Shown here one piece after another: positions 1 to 8,700 of a stretch of 13,495 nt of DNA (its first letter is position 1; every line of letters begins with the position of its first letter). The notes under the pieces are model-generated. The model was not told the DNA's origin and did not search any database. It was given only the letters and a program-made list of their open reading frames with translations. The translations under genes were made by a program, and so were the position numbers. Source of the stretch: Methanomassiliicoccaceae archaeon (GTDB lineage: Archaea; Thermoplasmatota; Thermoplasmata; Methanomassiliicoccales; Methanomethylophilaceae); contig WQTN01000121.1 in the NCBI GenBank assembly GCA_009786295.1, positions 1-13,495 on the forward strand, written 5' to 3'.

Positions 1-206
1 CACTGGTACCTGAACCCTACGCCTTTCTTGAACTGTGCCACTGCCGCGCGATCCACTTCTCCCGCCTCTCCGGCGGTCGGCCTCAGCCTGCGGTAGTATG
101 CTCCGGATCCTTCGTCTTTGAGGTTGCTCCCGCAGTCGCAGAACAGTTTCTTTGTGTCAAGCTGCTGGTGGATCTCGATGCCGCAGGTCAGTTCTCTCTC
201 AGACAT
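1..206 (-). CDS. gatE: Glu-tRNA(Gln) amidotransferase subunit E, N-terminal fragment
   Basis: GatE is the tRNA-binding kinase/transamidase subunit that, with GatD, converts Glu-tRNA(Gln) to Gln-tRNA(Gln) in archaea. Only the first 68 codons are in the window; the rest runs off the left edge. The start gives MSERELTCGIEIHQQLDTKK, followed by LFCDCGSNL and a YYRRLRPTAGEAGEVDRAAV-like stretch. These are the typical GatB/GatE opening motifs: the (L)EIHQQLDT block, the Cys pair, and the RRLRPT...GE(V/I)DRAA block of GatE. The start overlaps the end of gatD by 8 bases. It is preceded, inside gatD, by AGGAGG (minus strand, 214-219) with 7 bases spacing, which fixes the start. Translational coupling with gatD fits the 1:1 GatDE complex. 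Confidence 0.93.
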   Translation of the reverse strand, partial: MSERELTCGIEIHQQLDTKKLFCDCGSNLKDEGSGAYYRRLRPTAGEAGEVDRAAVAQFKKGVGFRYQ

Positions 207-1497
207 CTACCGTCCTCCTGTCGCTCATCTCTTCCGAAATGGGAGTGGCCATCAGCCTTTTCGCTTCCTCCGTATTCTTGGAGTTGGCCAATGCCCACAT
301 GAGTTTCACATAAGCTGTCTCGGGAAGCATGTCCAAGACCGTTATCGCGCCTGCCGACAGCATGTCCCGTCCTGTATCATAAACGTTCAGGTTGGTCCGT
401 CCGCTCAGGCATTGGGAGGTTACCACTACCACCGATCCGTTGTCGCACGCCTTTTTTATCAGAGGTATCATTCTCTCGCTCACATGGCCGAGACCTGTCC
501 CTGATATCACTATCCCTTTACTCTTCATCATCATCCCTTCAAAGAGCGACGGGTCCATGCCCGGATAGTATTGGAGAAGTATCACAGACCTTTCCATCTT
601 TGTTCTTGCAGCCGCTTTCTCTGAGGCGATAGGTCTTGCTTCCTTTGCGAATCTTATCTCGCCTTTCTCGTTCAAGACCGCGACCGGCACGGTGTTGATG
701 CTCTCGAACGCGTCACGCCTCGATGTATGCATCTTTCTTACCCGGGTTCCTGTGTGCACAGCGAACGAGTCGTCTCCCAATGTGTCGTGCATGACGACGA
801 AGACTCCTGCGGTCCCTCCTTTGACGCAGAACCTCAGGGCCGCAGTGATGTTCGTGGGGGCGTCCGACGACGGCCTGTCCGGAGAACGCTGTGCACCGAC
901 AAACACCACAGGTTTTGGTACATTTCCAAGCATGAACGACAACGCGGCCGCAGTGTATCCCATCGTATCGGTGCCGTGAAGTATCACTACGGCATCCGCG
1001 CCGTTGTTTATCTCGCCGGCGACCGCTTCCGCAAGTTCCTGCCAATGCTCAACATTCATGTTCTCAGAGAATATCGACAGCAGCGCCTTGGCGGATATGT
1101 TCACAATCTCCTTCGCCTCCGGGACCATGTCCGCAAGTTCTGATGCGGAAAGCGCAGGGCGGACGGCTCCCGTCCTGTAATCGGCGTTGGAGGCTATCGT
1201 CCCACCAGTGCTGATCAGGACTACATTTGGAAGCCCTTCCTTCCTCTCGATAACGATTCCTTTCTTTGAAGAGAGCACGGGTTGCTCCAGCACCTTTATT
1301 ACAGAATCCTCGTACACTCTGACGCCGACGTTGTACCCGCCGCTGAGTTTGAGGACCACGACATCCCCATCGCTGAAATCATGATGTGGCATAAGCCTGC
1401 CCGTATAGGTATTGCCCTTGGAAACCACAGAAAGCTTGGAACCTTCTTTTGCTCCGATTTTTTCCAACAGCTTTGATAAAGAAACCGAATAGCTCAT
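199..1497 (-). CDS. gatD: Glu-tRNA(Gln) amidotransferase subunit D
   Basis: GatD is the asparaginase-like glutaminase of the archaeal GatDE complex; it frees ammonia from Gln or Asn for the transamidation done by GatE. The protein is 432 residues, the usual length. Residues 1-75 form the small N-terminal beta domain that distinguishes GatD from plain L-asparaginases. The asparaginase fold follows, with ISTGGTIAS at 95-103 (nucleophile-type Thr100), HGTDTMGYTAAAL at 174-186 (Thr176/Asp177) and VGAQRSPDRPSSDA at 200-213. All are intact, so the enzyme should be active. The gene is first in an operon with gatE. The upstream gap holds divergent TATA-like boxes and no clear Shine-Dalgarno, so a short-leader or leaderless mRNA is possible. 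Archaea with GatDE generally lack a direct GlnRS, so the gene is expected to be essential. Confidence 0.96.
   Translation of the reverse strand: MSYSVSLSKLLEKIGAKEGSKLSVVSKGNTYTGRLMPHHDFSDGDVVVLKLSGGYNVGVRVYEDSVIKVLEQPVLSSKKGIVIERKEGLPNVVLISTGGTIASNADYRTGAVRPALSASELADMVPEAKEIVNISAKALLSIFSENMNVEHWQELAEAVAGEINNGADAVVILHGTDTMGYTAAALSFMLGNVPKPVVFVGAQRSPDRPSSDAPTNITAALRFCVKGGTAGVFVVMHDTLGDDSFAVHTGTRVRKMHTSRRDAFESINTVPVAVLNEKGEIRFAKEARPIASEKAAARTKMERSVILLQYYPGMDPSLFEGMMMKSKGIVISGTGLGHVSERMIPLIKKACDNGSVVVVTSQCLSGRTNLNVYDTGRDMLSAGAITVLDMLPETAYVKLMWALANSKNTEEAKRLMATPISEEMSDRRTVDV
214..219 (-). promoter_or_regulatory. Shine-Dalgarno site for gatE inside gatD
   Basis: On the minus strand the sequence reads AGGAGG, seven bases before the gatE ATG at 206. 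It lies in the last codons of gatD. It is a near-perfect match to the archaeal anti-Shine-Dalgarno and allows independent or coupled initiation of gatE. Confidence 0.75.
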
Positions 1498-1526
1498 TTG
1501 CTCAGTTTTTGTGTAGTGCTATCAAA

Positions 1527-1535
1527 CGTATAAGG
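1527..1535 (-). promoter_or_regulatory. TATA-like box for gatDE
   Basis: The minus strand reads CCTTATACG centred about 34 bases before the gatD ATG, which would give a leader of only a few bases. A second candidate on the same strand, GATATAAAC (1541-1549), would give a leader of about 20 bases. No Shine-Dalgarno-like sequence precedes the ATG. Which box is used cannot be decided from sequence. Confidence 0.4.
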
Positions 1536-1540
1536 ATAGT

Positions 1541-1549
1541 GTTTATATC
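1541..1549 (+). promoter_or_regulatory. TATA-like box for hypB
   Basis: GTTTATATC lies with its centre about 25 bases before the hypB ATG at 1570. Archaeal transcription usually begins about 25 bases after the TATA centre, so the transcript would begin at or next to the start codon. The absence of any Shine-Dalgarno before 1570 agrees with a leaderless mRNA. Confidence 0.5.
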
Positions 1550-1569
1550 ATAGAACGCATCCCACCCTC

Positions 1570-2220
1570 ATGCACATCGTCCAAGTGGGGATGGAGTATG
1601 ATGTTCTGAAAGAGAACAACAAGATAGCGAATTCCAACTATCGTCTGCTGAAGGAAAACGGCATCAAAACGATAGAGTTCATGGGATCCATCGGGTCCGG
1701 AAAGACAACGCTGATAATAAAATTAGCCGAAAGGATGAGAAAGAAAGGCCTTGAGGTATGCGCTATAGCGGGAGATGTCACCGGCGATGACGACCAGAGA
1801 AGGATGAGAGAGTCCGGTTTGGAAGCAGTCAACTGCAACACCGGCCACGAATGCCATCTTGACGCCAACCTTGTGAGGAAGAGTCTCAAAGATATAGACT
1901 TGGACAGATGCGATGCGATCCTCATAGAGAACGTCGGCAACCTTGTGTGCCCTGCGGATTTTCCGCTCGGGGCGGATTACAGAGTGGTAGTGATATCGAC
2001 AACAGAGGGTGATGACATGGTAAGGAAACATCATGATATTTTCCTGCATTCCGATGTCGCCATATTGAACAAGGTAGATATTGCAGACGCCGTGGGGGTA
2101 GACCCTTCTGTGATAGTGGAAGATTACAGAAGGCTTACCGGGGGATTGAAAACAATGTACATGTGCAGTGCTAGAGCAGAGGAGGGCATAGACGAGATCA
2201 TGTCTGTGCTGAGACTGTAA
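1570..2220 (+). CDS. hypB: Hydrogenase/urease nickel-insertion GTPase HypB
   Basis: HypB is the SIMIBI-class GTPase that, with HypA, delivers nickel to the [NiFe]-hydrogenase large subunit. The 216-residue protein has the P-loop GSIGSGKTT at 39-47, the metal-binding ECHLDA motif with Cys95/His96, ENVGNLVCPADF at 120-131 with Cys127, STTEGDD at 143-149 and the guanine-specificity motif NKVD at 167-170. The Cys95/His96/Cys127 ligand set falls at the same residue numbers as I recall for the Methanocaldococcus jannaschii enzyme. There is no N-terminal histidine stretch or CxxCGC store, so it is the compact archaeal form. ATG 1570 gives the family-like opening MHIVQVG; ATG 1591 is a less likely alternative. 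hypA is not adjacent; purD follows after 12 bases. Its presence implies the organism makes [NiFe]-hydrogenases. Confidence 0.95.
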   Translation: MHIVQVGMEYDVLKENNKIANSNYRLLKENGIKTIEFMGSIGSGKTTLIIKLAERMRKKGLEVCAIAGDVTGDDDQRRMRESGLEAVNCNTGHECHLDANLVRKSLKDIDLDRCDAILIENVGNLVCPADFPLGADYRVVVISTTEGDDMVRKHHDIFLHSDVAILNKVDIADAVGVDPSVIVEDYRRLTGGLKTMYMCSARAEEGIDEIMSVLRL

Positions 2221-2232
2221 AGGGGTAAGTTC

Positions 2233-3549
2233 ATGAGAATCTTAACAGTAGGCGGGGGAGGACGAGAGCATGCGGCGGTAGAGGCACTCTATCGTTCCGG
2301 TGCGGAAATCTATTCTGTAATGAAGAATGCGAACCCGGGCATAATCAGAAGAGCAAAAGAGTACAAACTCATCAGCGAAAGGCTGATCGACGATATCTGT
2401 GAGTTTGCGATAGAACACGATGTCGGTTATGCGTTCATAGGGCCAGAGGCTCCTCTGGAGATCGGCCTGGTCGATGCGCTTGAAAATATCGGCGTGAAAT
2501 GCGCAGCCCCTACGAAGGATGCTGCCAGGATTGAGACATCCAAAGCTTTCATGAGAGAGCTGGTATCAAAATACAACATTGAAGGGAACATCAAGTATGC
2601 TGTTTTCCTTGATGCGGAAGAAGCGGAAAAATACATCAAAGGACTGACCTTTGAGATAGTCGTCAAACCTATCGGACTTACCGGTGGGAAAGGCGTAAAG
2701 GTTCAGGGAGAGCACCTCAACAGCCATGAGGAGATCATGGCTTATGTCAGGGAGATCATCGGAACAGTCGGCATGGGCGGAGTGATCATAGAGGAGAAGC
2801 TCATCGGAGAAGAATTTACCCAGATGGTCTTTGTCGACGGCAAGCACATCGCGCCTATGCCGATGGTGCAGGATCACAAAAGGGCATATGAAGGCGATGT
2901 CGGCCCCAACACCGGCGGAATGGGTTCCTATTCGGATGCCAACCATCTTCTGCCTTTCATTTCCGAAGAAGTCCGGAACAAAGCGCTGGAGATACTTAGA
3001 AACATCGTAGAGGCAATGAATACGGAAGACTGCCCGTACCGCGGCCCGATGTACGGCCAGTTCATGCTTACAAAGACAGGCCCGAAGATCATAGAGATCA
3101 ACGCCAGATTCGGAGACCCAGAAGCAATGAATGTGCTTCCTCTTCTTGAGAACGACTTCCTTACCCTGATAAAGGACATGACGGGCGGAAAGCTCAGAGA
3201 GGATGTGAAATTCAAGAACCTTGCCACGGTGTGCAAATACGTTGTCCCTGTCGGTTACGGGACCGTTTCTGATTCCGGACATGAGATCCGAATCAACGAG
3301 GACGGCATCCATGAGCTCAACGCCGAGGTGTTCTATGCGAACGTAGACCTCATTGACGGCAAACTTTTCACAGGAACGTCCAGATCTATAGGCGTGGTAG
3401 GGATAGGAGAGACGATAGAGGAAGCCGAAAAGAAATGCGAGGACGCTTTGGGATTCATTGTGGGAGATTCCATCTGCGTGCGTCATGACATCGGCAAACG
3501 CGAACTTATCCAGAAAAGGATAGATCGCATCAAGAACCTCCTGTCATGA
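2233..3549 (+). CDS. purD: Phosphoribosylamine-glycine ligase (GAR synthetase)
   Basis: PurD joins glycine to 5-phosphoribosylamine using ATP, the second step of purine synthesis. The 438-residue protein has the N-terminal nucleotide-binding-like domain (VGGGGREHA at 6-14, NANPG at 32-36, IGPEAPLEIGLVDAL at 69-83). The ATP-grasp region follows, with VVKPIGLTGGKGVKV at 143-157, DHKRAYEGDVGPNTGGMG at 214-231 and the signature RFGDPEAM at 292-299 after EIN. All catalytic blocks are intact and the length is normal. The ATG has AGGGGT eight bases upstream, an imperfect Shine-Dalgarno. The gene sits 12 bases after hypB and its TGA overlaps the truA ATG, so hypB-purD-truA probably form one transcript, although their functions are unrelated. 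Confidence 0.97.
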   Translation: MRILTVGGGGREHAAVEALYRSGAEIYSVMKNANPGIIRRAKEYKLISERLIDDICEFAIEHDVGYAFIGPEAPLEIGLVDALENIGVKCAAPTKDAARIETSKAFMRELVSKYNIEGNIKYAVFLDAEEAEKYIKGLTFEIVVKPIGLTGGKGVKVQGEHLNSHEEIMAYVREIIGTVGMGGVIIEEKLIGEEFTQMVFVDGKHIAPMPMVQDHKRAYEGDVGPNTGGMGSYSDANHLLPFISEEVRNKALEILRNIVEAMNTEDCPYRGPMYGQFMLTKTGPKIIEINARFGDPEAMNVLPLLENDFLTLIKDMTGGKLREDVKFKNLATVCKYVVPVGYGTVSDSGHEIRINEDGIHELNAEVFYANVDLIDGKLFTGTSRSIGVVGIGETIEEAEKKCEDALGFIVGDSICVRHDIGKRELIQKRIDRIKNLLS

Positions 3550-4322
3550 TCAGGGCAGCAGTGAAAATAGCCTATCTGGGCGAGCATTTCTCCGGTTCGC
3601 AGATACAGCCCGGTTGCAGGACCGTTGAGGGAGATGTCCTTTCCGATCTGAGAATGATCACAAAGATGTCGGATGAGGAGATAGACCTTAGGCTTGCGAG
3701 CAGGACCGACAGGGGCGTGAACTGCCTCGGCAATGTTGCTGTCTTCAGCAGCAGCGTAGAGAACCAGGACACGCTGCTGAAAGCTTTGAACGCTGTGTCG
3801 AAGGATGTATTCTACAGGAATATTTCCTTTGTTGATAAGGATTTCAACCCCAGATTTGCATATATGAGACGATACAGGTATGTCCTCCCTTCCCATGGCA
3901 TGGACATTTCCGTGATGAGAGACTGTGCCGCATTGTTCATCGGAGAACATGATTTCACAAGATTCTGCAAACCAGAGGGGAAGTCCGCAGTGCTTGAGCT
4001 GAGTTCCCTAGATGTGCATGATGAAGACGGAATGATCATTCTTGACTTCTCTGCGAGATATTTCCTGTGGAACATGATACGCCGCATCGTCGCGGCGATG
4101 GCGTCTGCGGGCAGGGGAGATTCTTCCCTATCTGAGGTGAAGGATGCGCTTGACGGAAAAGATATCTCTTTCGGCCTCGCACGGCCTGACGCCCTTACGC
4201 TCATGGATGTCTGCTATAAAGATGTGGAATTCATCACGCCGTCCGCTGATATGTTTGACAAGAGAGTGGAGGAAGAGATGTTCGTGTACGGGCTCAGGAA
4301 CATGTTCTTCACATCATTGTAA
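3546..4322 (+). CDS. truA: tRNA pseudouridine(38-40) synthase TruA
   Basis: TruA isomerises uridines 38-40 in the anticodon arm of many tRNAs. The 258-residue protein has the catalytic motif SRTDRGVN at 52-59 with nucleophile Asp55, the conserved Arg/Tyr-rich strand RRYRYVL at 108-114, GEHDFTRFCK at 133-142 and FLWNMIRRIVAAM at 173-185, all in the usual order. Archaeal members are of similar length. The start overlaps the purD stop as ATGA. There is no good Shine-Dalgarno, so translation is probably coupled to purD termination. The gene ends in two consecutive in-frame TAA codons. The next plus-strand gene, translin-like, begins 25 bases on. Confidence 0.94.
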   Translation: MIRAAVKIAYLGEHFSGSQIQPGCRTVEGDVLSDLRMITKMSDEEIDLRLASRTDRGVNCLGNVAVFSSSVENQDTLLKALNAVSKDVFYRNISFVDKDFNPRFAYMRRYRYVLPSHGMDISVMRDCAALFIGEHDFTRFCKPEGKSAVLELSSLDVHDEDGMIILDFSARYFLWNMIRRIVAAMASAGRGDSSLSEVKDALDGKDISFGLARPDALTLMDVCYKDVEFITPSADMFDKRVEEEMFVYGLRNMFFTSL

Positions 4323-4347
4323 TAATCAATAACCCGATTACCTTTTC

Positions 4348-4938
4348 ATGGAAGAGCTCACATATGCCGCTGAGGAAGCACTTAGGATATTGCAGGATGC
4401 GGAATCCCACAGGGAATACGCCATAAGATGTTCCAGAGACATAATAAGGGAGACGAAGAAGGTCATACACTCGATACATGTCTCGGAGGATAACACTGGA
4501 ACGAAAAGAATACTTCTCGGCCTTGTCTCAGAACTCAAGACCTGTATCAATGATTGCCCTCTTATGACGGGCATCGGTCCCGCGGATGATGCCTTTGCCG
4601 AATATGCCGAAGCGATGATCTTAGATTCCGTTGTGAAAAATGAAAAGATACCTTCCTTCGGCGAGCTTGGGATCGGTCCCGGGCCGTGGGCCCTCGGTCT
4701 TGCGGACAGTTTGGGCGAGATGAGAAGGGTCGTTCTTACGTCTCTTATGTCTGAGGATGTCCGGTACGCTGTGTCGATGTTCTCAAAAATGGAGTCGGTC
4801 TTCCATACGATAATGCTGTTCGATATTCCCGATCCCATACTTCCAATAAGAAGAAAACAGGACATAGCCAGAGGAGTGATGGAAAGAACGCGCACCGACA
4901 TCACCAACGCTGTGATGATGTCGAAAATGAGAATTTAA
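4348..4938 (+). CDS. Translin-family protein (archaeal translin/TRAX-like RNase)
   Basis: This 196-residue, all-helical protein matches the archaeal translin family. The family includes eukaryotic translin and TRAX, which form the C3PO RNase that trims siRNA passenger strands and tRNA leaders. The match is strongest in ALGLADSLGEMRRVVL (115-130) and FDIPDPILPIRRKQDIARGV (158-177) followed by ERTRTDIT. Acidic residues E85 and E88 (in AEYAEAM) and D120 and E124 (in ADSLGE) copy the spacing of the TRAX catalytic residues ExxE and DxxxE, so a nuclease role is plausible. That assignment rests on my recollection of the TRAX motif, not on an alignment. No Shine-Dalgarno precedes the ATG; a weak TATA-like stretch (TAATAAT near 4320) might allow a leaderless start, or the gene may be read from the truA transcript. 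Being next to truA fits a role in tRNA handling. Confidence 0.85.
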   Translation: MEELTYAAEEALRILQDAESHREYAIRCSRDIIRETKKVIHSIHVSEDNTGTKRILLGLVSELKTCINDCPLMTGIGPADDAFAEYAEAMILDSVVKNEKIPSFGELGIGPGPWALGLADSLGEMRRVVLTSLMSEDVRYAVSMFSKMESVFHTIMLFDIPDPILPIRRKQDIARGVMERTRTDITNAVMMSKMRI

Positions 4939-4950
4939 AAATGTTTTAAA

Positions 4951-4967
4951 AAGGCGCTCAGCGCCTT
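4951..4967. terminator. Compact hairpin between convergent genes (likely terminator)
   Basis: AAGGCGCTCAGCGCCTT is a perfect inverted repeat of eight bases each side of a central C. It overlaps the stop codon of the minus-strand membrane protein. On the minus strand the stem runs directly into a run of five T's, then AAAAC and another T run, the form of an intrinsic terminator for the 11541-4958 operon. On the plus strand it is followed by TTGATTTTGG, so it may also end the hypB-translin transcript. Confidence 0.6.
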
Positions 4968-5749
4968 GATTTTGGTTTGCCGTAGTTCTTTACCGGCTTG
5001 CGGTAGACATAGATCACAACGAGGATCAATACGATCAACAGGATTGCCAACAGCACATTTAGCAGCCCGTAATCTGAATGCCCGACATAGAATGTTCCTT
5101 CTCCTCCCATGAATGAGGTTTTTGAATTCCCTATGTTCTCATCTCCGGCCACCACTTGGAATTTGTGCTTTCCGTTCGAGAGCGACTCTACTGTCCATTC
5201 GAATTGGACACTGTTCGTCTTGCCGGCCGCTACAGACACCAAGGTCTTGCTGTCTTCGATCAGCACCCCGTCAACTTTGAAATAGACCGCGAAGTCTGTA
5301 AAATCGACATTGCTGTTGTTCATCAGAACGGCATTCAATACAATCGGCTCCACAACCCTTATGGTCTGTGTCCTGACAGTGCTTGTCTGATCTCCACCAT
5401 CTTTTTTTACAATGAAGGTAACCTGAAGAGTATACTTCCCGGCAGTGCTGGGAGCTATGATGTTGAGCGACAGCTCCACACCGTTCGTCAGGGTTCCAGA
5501 AGGTGGCGACACCGCATTTGTCTGGGCGCTTCCGCTGCTGTCTTTCAACACAGCGGTGTATGAGATGTCCAGCGTGTCGAACGCTTCGGATTCGAAGTAC
5601 TCTATCTGATATGTGAGCATGCCCCTTACCTTTACCACGTTCGTATCTCCATGGATGTAGGAGGTTGCTCCGTCAACGTCCGACGAGTCGCTGAGGAAGG
5701 TTGCCCCCGCTGCGAACACCAATGCAAATACCGCTATCGCGGCGATCAT
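4958..5749 (-). CDS. Membrane-anchored two-domain beta-rich surface protein (CARDB/Ig-like)
   Basis: No specific function recognised. The 263-residue protein starts with a hydrophobic export segment (about residues 1-19, MIAAIAVFALVFAAGATFL). A first beta-rich domain (about 30-133) with PSTAGKYTLQVTF-like strands follows, then a second (about 134-222) resembling CARDB/Ig-like adhesion modules (VLNAVLMNNSNVDFTDFAVYF; GKHKFQVVAGDENIGN). A single membrane helix (about 229-248) and a basic tail YRKPVKNYGKPKSRR end the chain. So most of it lies outside the cell, anchored at the C-terminus and perhaps at both ends. The start overlaps the stop of the giant STT3-like gene as ATGA, and an in-frame stop nine codons upstream excludes any longer ATG start. 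GGGGGTG about 15 bases upstream is a poorly spaced Shine-Dalgarno. Tight coupling suggests a partner or accessory subunit of the STT3-like protein; this is inference. Confidence 0.75.
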   Translation of the reverse strand: MIAAIAVFALVFAAGATFLSDSSDVDGATSYIHGDTNVVKVRGMLTYQIEYFESEAFDTLDISYTAVLKDSSGSAQTNAVSPPSGTLTNGVELSLNIIAPSTAGKYTLQVTFIVKKDGGDQTSTVRTQTIRVVEPIVLNAVLMNNSNVDFTDFAVYFKVDGVLIEDSKTLVSVAAGKTNSVQFEWTVESLSNGKHKFQVVAGDENIGNSKTSFMGGEGTFYVGHSDYGLLNVLLAILLIVLILVVIYVYRKPVKNYGKPKSRR

Positions 5750-8700
5750 CTTCTGCGTACTAACACCCCCTTCTTAGCGCCAAGCCATATCATGGCAATG
5801 AAACATATCAAAGACAGTGCCACCAATACCGCCGTTAGTGCCGGTATCGGGCTTGAACTGTTGAATATGTTATTTCCGTCGACATGCATGTCCTGCGATT
5901 CCATCAAAGCAGCTTGCGCCGTCATGATGAATGTTGCGACCTTACCAGTGCCGTCGACCTTAACAATGTTGCTTGAAGTGTAGAACTGCCCCTGCAGTAT
6001 CGTAACTTTCACATCGATCGCGGGGACGCTTGTCTCTGAACCGTCCTTGCACACTAGTTTTATGTATACCACTGTGGAATCGTATCCCTTGGCACTGAAT
6101 GTGAACGTACTTGCTCTTATCTCTCCTCCGTCTTTGTCAGAATAGACCAAAGACCAGTTCGCCGGGACGGATCCTGGATCAACAGAGACGGTCAAGGTCT
6201 TGAGATAGCTGTCATGATTGGTGATCGTTACCGCATACAGGTATTCATAGCCGTTCACTGCATCGGAATATGCTCCTTCCGTTCCTGTCACATCCACATA
6301 TGTATTGGTTGGTGTACCTGACGATGGGAATGCGCTTCCGTCCACTACATATGTTCCGACGGCTGTGCCGTTAATCGATCTTACGGTCACGGACAGATCC
6401 TCATTCCCTGCGCCTACAAGGCCGGGGTCGTAACTTCCGCTTATTATAATGTTGCCGGTCTGGTTTGCATTTACCGTAAGCGTGTATGCTTTGTCAAGAA
6501 CCCACGCGGAACCCGCCGTTACGTTATACGTGACGGGGTAACTGCCTGTGTTCTTAACGCTCAGAGTGAACGTTCCCCTTCCGTTGGCGAAACTGAAGGC
6601 GCTTCCGGATAGATCCAGCGTGCTGGTCGGTGTACCGGATGTCGTCGCGTGGAAACGTATCGTCGCACCATCGACCACTTTGTTTGCCAGCATCTCTGCG
6701 GATCCGGCATATGTGTATGTCTTACTGCCGATGGTCTGCGTCATTGTGGCGCTGAGCTGAAGTTTTGCTTCCCCTTGTATTCCTGCCGGCAAAATCATCT
6801 TGAATGTTCCGTCTGTTATAGTGAACGGTATCGATACGGTGCCATAGGTCGCGGTAAGCGTGCCGTCCGCATTGACTCCCGCATATCCTTCTATTGTGAC
6901 CTTTTCCGCTTTGCTGTCCAACTTTAAAGTCGTCGGTGCGGATATGTTCTTTACAGATGCATATGCTATCCTGTCAGTCCCGTTAACGGTCGATACTGCC
7001 TCGAAATAGAAGCTTTTGCCTCTCTGGAGATAGTAGACCAGCGAGTCGCTGGGATCCACGTAGTAACTTCCTTTCTCATCATCTGTAGGCGTCACGGTTA
7101 TCCTGTCACTCTGTGATGCGGTAAGTGTGACTTTCACAACATTTGTCGCCATGGCCTGTATGTTCAGGGTCGTCTGTCCTGGATAAATATAGACGGTTCC
7201 GTTGTAATAGTAACCTGTGCTGCTATCTACGACTGCAGTATATTGCCCGGGGATCACATCTCTCAAAGATGTGCCGGTATATGTTTTCGATAGGTTTGTA
7301 TAAAGTTTTATCTCCACAGGCAGGTTGCTCGTGACATCGCCCGATTTTACATATTTCGTCGAGTCTTCATCTCTGCTGCCCGCAAGGGTCCATGAGTGCG
7401 ATGTGCCTGCTGTTCCTGAAGAGAAATCCCTTGATTGAGCTTCCATGTAGAAGAGCGGCTTATTGATGCTCTCAGCTGTCGCCGTTGCAGCATATCCCTG
7501 CGGAACGGTGAACACGACCTTGCCCGTAGCATCTGTCGTGGACACTATTCTGTACGCAACATTGTTAATGGTGATAGACATCGTGACATCAACGAATGCT
7601 ATCCCTCTTGTAGTGGCCGATGACATGTTCGTCTTGTAGTTCAGCGTAATGGTGATGTCACGTGATTTTGACGTGTTTATGGTTCCTAGGTCTGTGCCCC
7701 CGCTGACCGTTATGGTTGATATCGATGCGCTGGATGAGTTGTATACGTACATTGTGTATGTTCCGGCGGGCAGCGTCACATCGAATTCTCCATCCTCATT
7801 GGATGTGAATATGAATGTTGCTCCGGCGTGCGCCCCGTCCTGTTTTATGAACGAGACCGTGCCTGAAAACGGCTTGCCGCTGCTGTCCTTCACAATGCCT
7901 TTCACGCTGTATCCTGCCGAGCTGGTGAGCGATATACTGCTGCCGGTCGTCATGCCATAGTACACGTTGTTGCCGTTTACCGCATAAGCTGTGTACATCT
8001 CGTTGTTGCTTCCGTTGCTTATTGGCACAGCGAACGACGCAGAAGATGCCGACGATGCGGTGAATCCAAAGGACATTATGCTCACAAGACTTCCAGACGG
8101 AGCTCCGGACACAGAGACAGCCTTCGTTGCGAACACTGTCAGAGCTGCGGTCGAAGATCCATTGTTTGACACTGTAGAGGACGGGTTTGAGATCGAGACG
8201 AACTCCGCTGTCCCCATGGCGCGGACTGCATTGACCATCTCTGCCTGTGTTGGGTCTGCGACAGAGCCCTTTGCCCCGGTAGCATATACTGTATATGTGG
8301 AGGGCACAACATTAATCACGGCCTTGCCGTTGACCACGCTGCCGTAATAGACGGCACCGGTGGATGTGTCCTTCGCCGCGATGATCCATCTGTCTGGTGC
8401 GCTTGCGCCGATGTCGGTGGTGACGGTTACGGTTATCTTTCCGGTTGTCGCAGATATGCGGTAGCCGGAGTTGGAGCCTGGGTTGACCGTCACGGTCCCG
8501 GTGTTTATCGTCGTTCCGGATGGCGAGAATATCGTAAGCTTGTAGACATCCGGGACGATATTATTGAATGCGAAGTTTCCTCCGATAATATCGGCCGGAG
8601 GATATTTTTCTCCGGATGCGATTCCTTCGATCACTGCATAGGACCCTTCCGTGTATGGTTGGAAGGGATCGAGAGCTACATAGACGCTTCCTGACAGATC

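Noticed and set aside
2566..3486. A 306-codon minus-strand open frame opposite purD
   Set aside because: It is antisense to an intact, well-conserved purD and has no recognisable motif or ribosome site.
5746..5749. Possible split of one longer surface protein by a frameshift at the STT3-like/beta-protein junction
   Set aside because: The upstream protein ends with a proper anchor and basic tail, and the downstream one begins with an export-type hydrophobic segment, so they are two complete coupled genes.
7649..8347. Two plus-strand open frames of 103 and 118 codons opposite the STT3-like tail
   Set aside because: Both are antisense to the beta-repeat tail; Val/Pro/Thr-rich composition arises from the codon bias of the opposite strand.
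8579..8601. GC-rich inverted repeat containing CCGATAATATCGG
   Set aside because: It lies inside the STT3-like coding region and simply encodes PPADIIGG; no regulatory context.
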